Shown here piece by piece: positions 6,441-6,913 of a stretch of 6,913 bases of DNA. The stretch spans positions 1-6,913 of the forward strand of contig JAJRAH010000126.1 of NCBI GenBank assembly GCA_028679985.1, given 5' to 3'. Both the position numbers and the translations under genes were made by a program. Position 1 is the first letter of the stretch. Every line of letters starts with the position of its first letter. The notes beneath the pieces were generated by a model. That model was not told the DNA's origin. It saw only the letters and a program-made list of their open reading frames with translations, and did not search any database. This stretch comes from Methanomassiliicoccales archaeon. Its GTDB lineage: Archaea > Thermoplasmatota > Thermoplasmata > Methanomassiliicoccales > JACIVX01.

Positions 6441-6458
6441 TGTTTCGAGGAGCACCTA

Positions 6459-6468
6459 CTTTATATAG
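6459..6468 (-). promoter_or_regulatory. Putative TATA box for thiC
   Basis: On the minus strand this reads CTATATAAAG, a strong archaeal TATA match. It points toward thiC, with a predicted transcript start near 6439. It lies in the divergent thiC-gyrB intergenic region. Confidence 0.65.
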
Positions 6469-6484
6469 CCAGATGTACGCGAAG

Positions 6485-6494
6485 TTTATTTATA
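6485..6494 (+). promoter_or_regulatory. Putative TATA box for gyrB
   Basis: TTTATTTATA, preceded by GAAG, points toward gyrB. A start about 25 nt downstream would be near 6515, giving a leader of roughly 105 nt. It lies only about 17 nt from the oppositely directed thiC TATA box, so the two promoters may interfere or share control. A weaker candidate (TACATAG near 6596) would make the gyrB mRNA nearly leaderless. Confidence 0.45.
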
Positions 6495-6608
6495 GTATGA
6501 TGATATTAGGAAAACACCGTCAGAAGGAAGGATGGGAGGCAGGTTCAGCCATCTAATGGATTGGGACTCGAGTTGACCCTATGATTACAGTCACTACATA
6601 GTGCAAAT

Positions 6609-6615
6609 GAGAGGA
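6609..6615 (+). promoter_or_regulatory. Ribosome binding site of gyrB
   Basis: GAGAGGA lies 8 nt ahead of ATG 6624 and complements the 16S rRNA 3' end. It fixes the gyrB start and is the clearest Shine-Dalgarno site in the window. Confidence 0.6.
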
Positions 6616-6623
6616 TAGATCAC

Positions 6624-6913
6624 ATGGAAGATGCGAGTTACGATGCGGACAAAATACAAGTCTTAGAGGGTCTCCAGGCTGTCAGAAAACGCCCGAGCAT
6701 GTATATCGGCAGCACGGACAGCCGAGGTCTTCATCATCTGGTTTACGAGGTCGTCGACAACAGCATTGACGAAGCTATGGCAGGGTTCTGCACCAGAATC
6801 GAGGTCGTGGTCAACGCCGATGGAAGCGTGACAGTGGCGGATGACGGGAGAGGCATCCCTACGGGCATTCTCCCGAAATACAACAGGCCCGCGGTCGAGA
6901 TCGTCATGACGAC
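6624..6913 (+). CDS. gyrB: DNA gyrase subunit B, N-terminal part (cut by window edge)
   Basis: The first 96 residues of GyrB, the ATPase subunit of the type IIA topoisomerase that introduces negative supercoils. The GHKL ATPase fold begins with VLEGLQAVRKRPSMYIGS (13-30). The N-box is YEVVDNSIDEA (41-51), with the catalytic base at E42 and the Mg-binding N46. The G1 box is DDGRGIPTG (73-81), with the adenine-contacting D73. These positions coincide with E. coli GyrB numbering, so the start at ATG 6624 is well supported, as is the Shine-Dalgarno site ahead of it. The end KYNRPAVEIVMT leads into the usual next motif outside the window. Archaeal gyrase is of bacterial origin. ParE/TopoVI-B is less likely because of the GyrB-type start. 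gyrA is probably downstream. Confidence 0.96.
   Translation, partial: MEDASYDADKIQVLEGLQAVRKRPSMYIGSTDSRGLHHLVYEVVDNSIDEAMAGFCTRIEVVVNADGSVTVADDGRGIPTGILPKYNRPAVEIVMT

Noticed and set aside
6303..6455. N-terminal extension of ThiC to ATG 6455
   Set aside because: The residues are Arg/Pro-rich and unlike ThiC, and ATG 6455 lies ahead of the predicted transcript start, about 4 nt past the TATA box.
5940..6500. 186-codon and 162-codon plus-strand frames
   Set aside because: Both lie antisense to thiC and its leader and show no family motifs.
6497..6556. Possible 19-residue small ORF upstream of gyrB
   Set aside because: Its ATG lies only 3 nt after the gyrB TATA box, upstream of the predicted transcript start, and it has no ribosome binding site.
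1..6913. CRISPR arrays, insertion sequences or long repeats
   Set aside because: No spaced direct repeats, transposase motifs or terminal inverted repeats were seen.

Overview
The window looks like a piece of an archaeal chromosome, most likely a Thermoplasmata-type euryarchaeon. The evidence is A/T-rich TATA boxes (some with a purine-rich BRE-like flank) about 25 nt ahead of likely transcript starts, a DUF835-type domain, an archaeal-style ThiC, a bacterial-type GyrB of the kind carried by many euryarchaea, and a tRNA whose intron sits in a textbook bulge-helix-bulge. The lineage is inferred from gene content only; no search was possible.

Layout, left to right. Positions 2-523 (+) hold the C-terminal half of an endonuclease IV-like TIM-barrel protein, cut by the window edge. 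Positions 600-1706 (+) hold a TTG-started protein with two CPxCG zinc ribbons, an Ala/Pro/Glu-rich linker and a long helical tail. It converges, with a 17-nt gap, on the most unusual gene here: a multidomain protein on the minus strand (1724 to about 3859) with a predicted N-terminal sensor-like domain, a helical region, a zinc ribbon, an almost complete bacterial DnaA AAA+ module and a C-terminal DUF835 domain. Next come a small flavodoxin (4184-4660, -), a tRNA-Thr(CGU) gene with a 16-nt D-loop intron (4902-4992, +), and thiC (5028-6302, -). The 5' end of gyrB (6624 onward, +) is transcribed divergently from thiC.

The genes do not form one operon: strands alternate and most units have their own TATA box. 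Housekeeping functions (thiamine pyrimidine synthesis, DNA supercoiling, DNA repair, a tRNA) flank the DnaA-like gene. The DnaA-like protein keeps the ATPase and arginine-finger residues but lacks the DnaA domain IV helix-turn-helix, so it is probably not a classical origin-binding initiator. It shares CPxCG zinc ribbons and helical regions with its convergent neighbour. The two items most worth following up are the DnaA-DUF835 fusion in an archaeon and the noncanonical 20/21 intron of tRNA-Thr(CGU).
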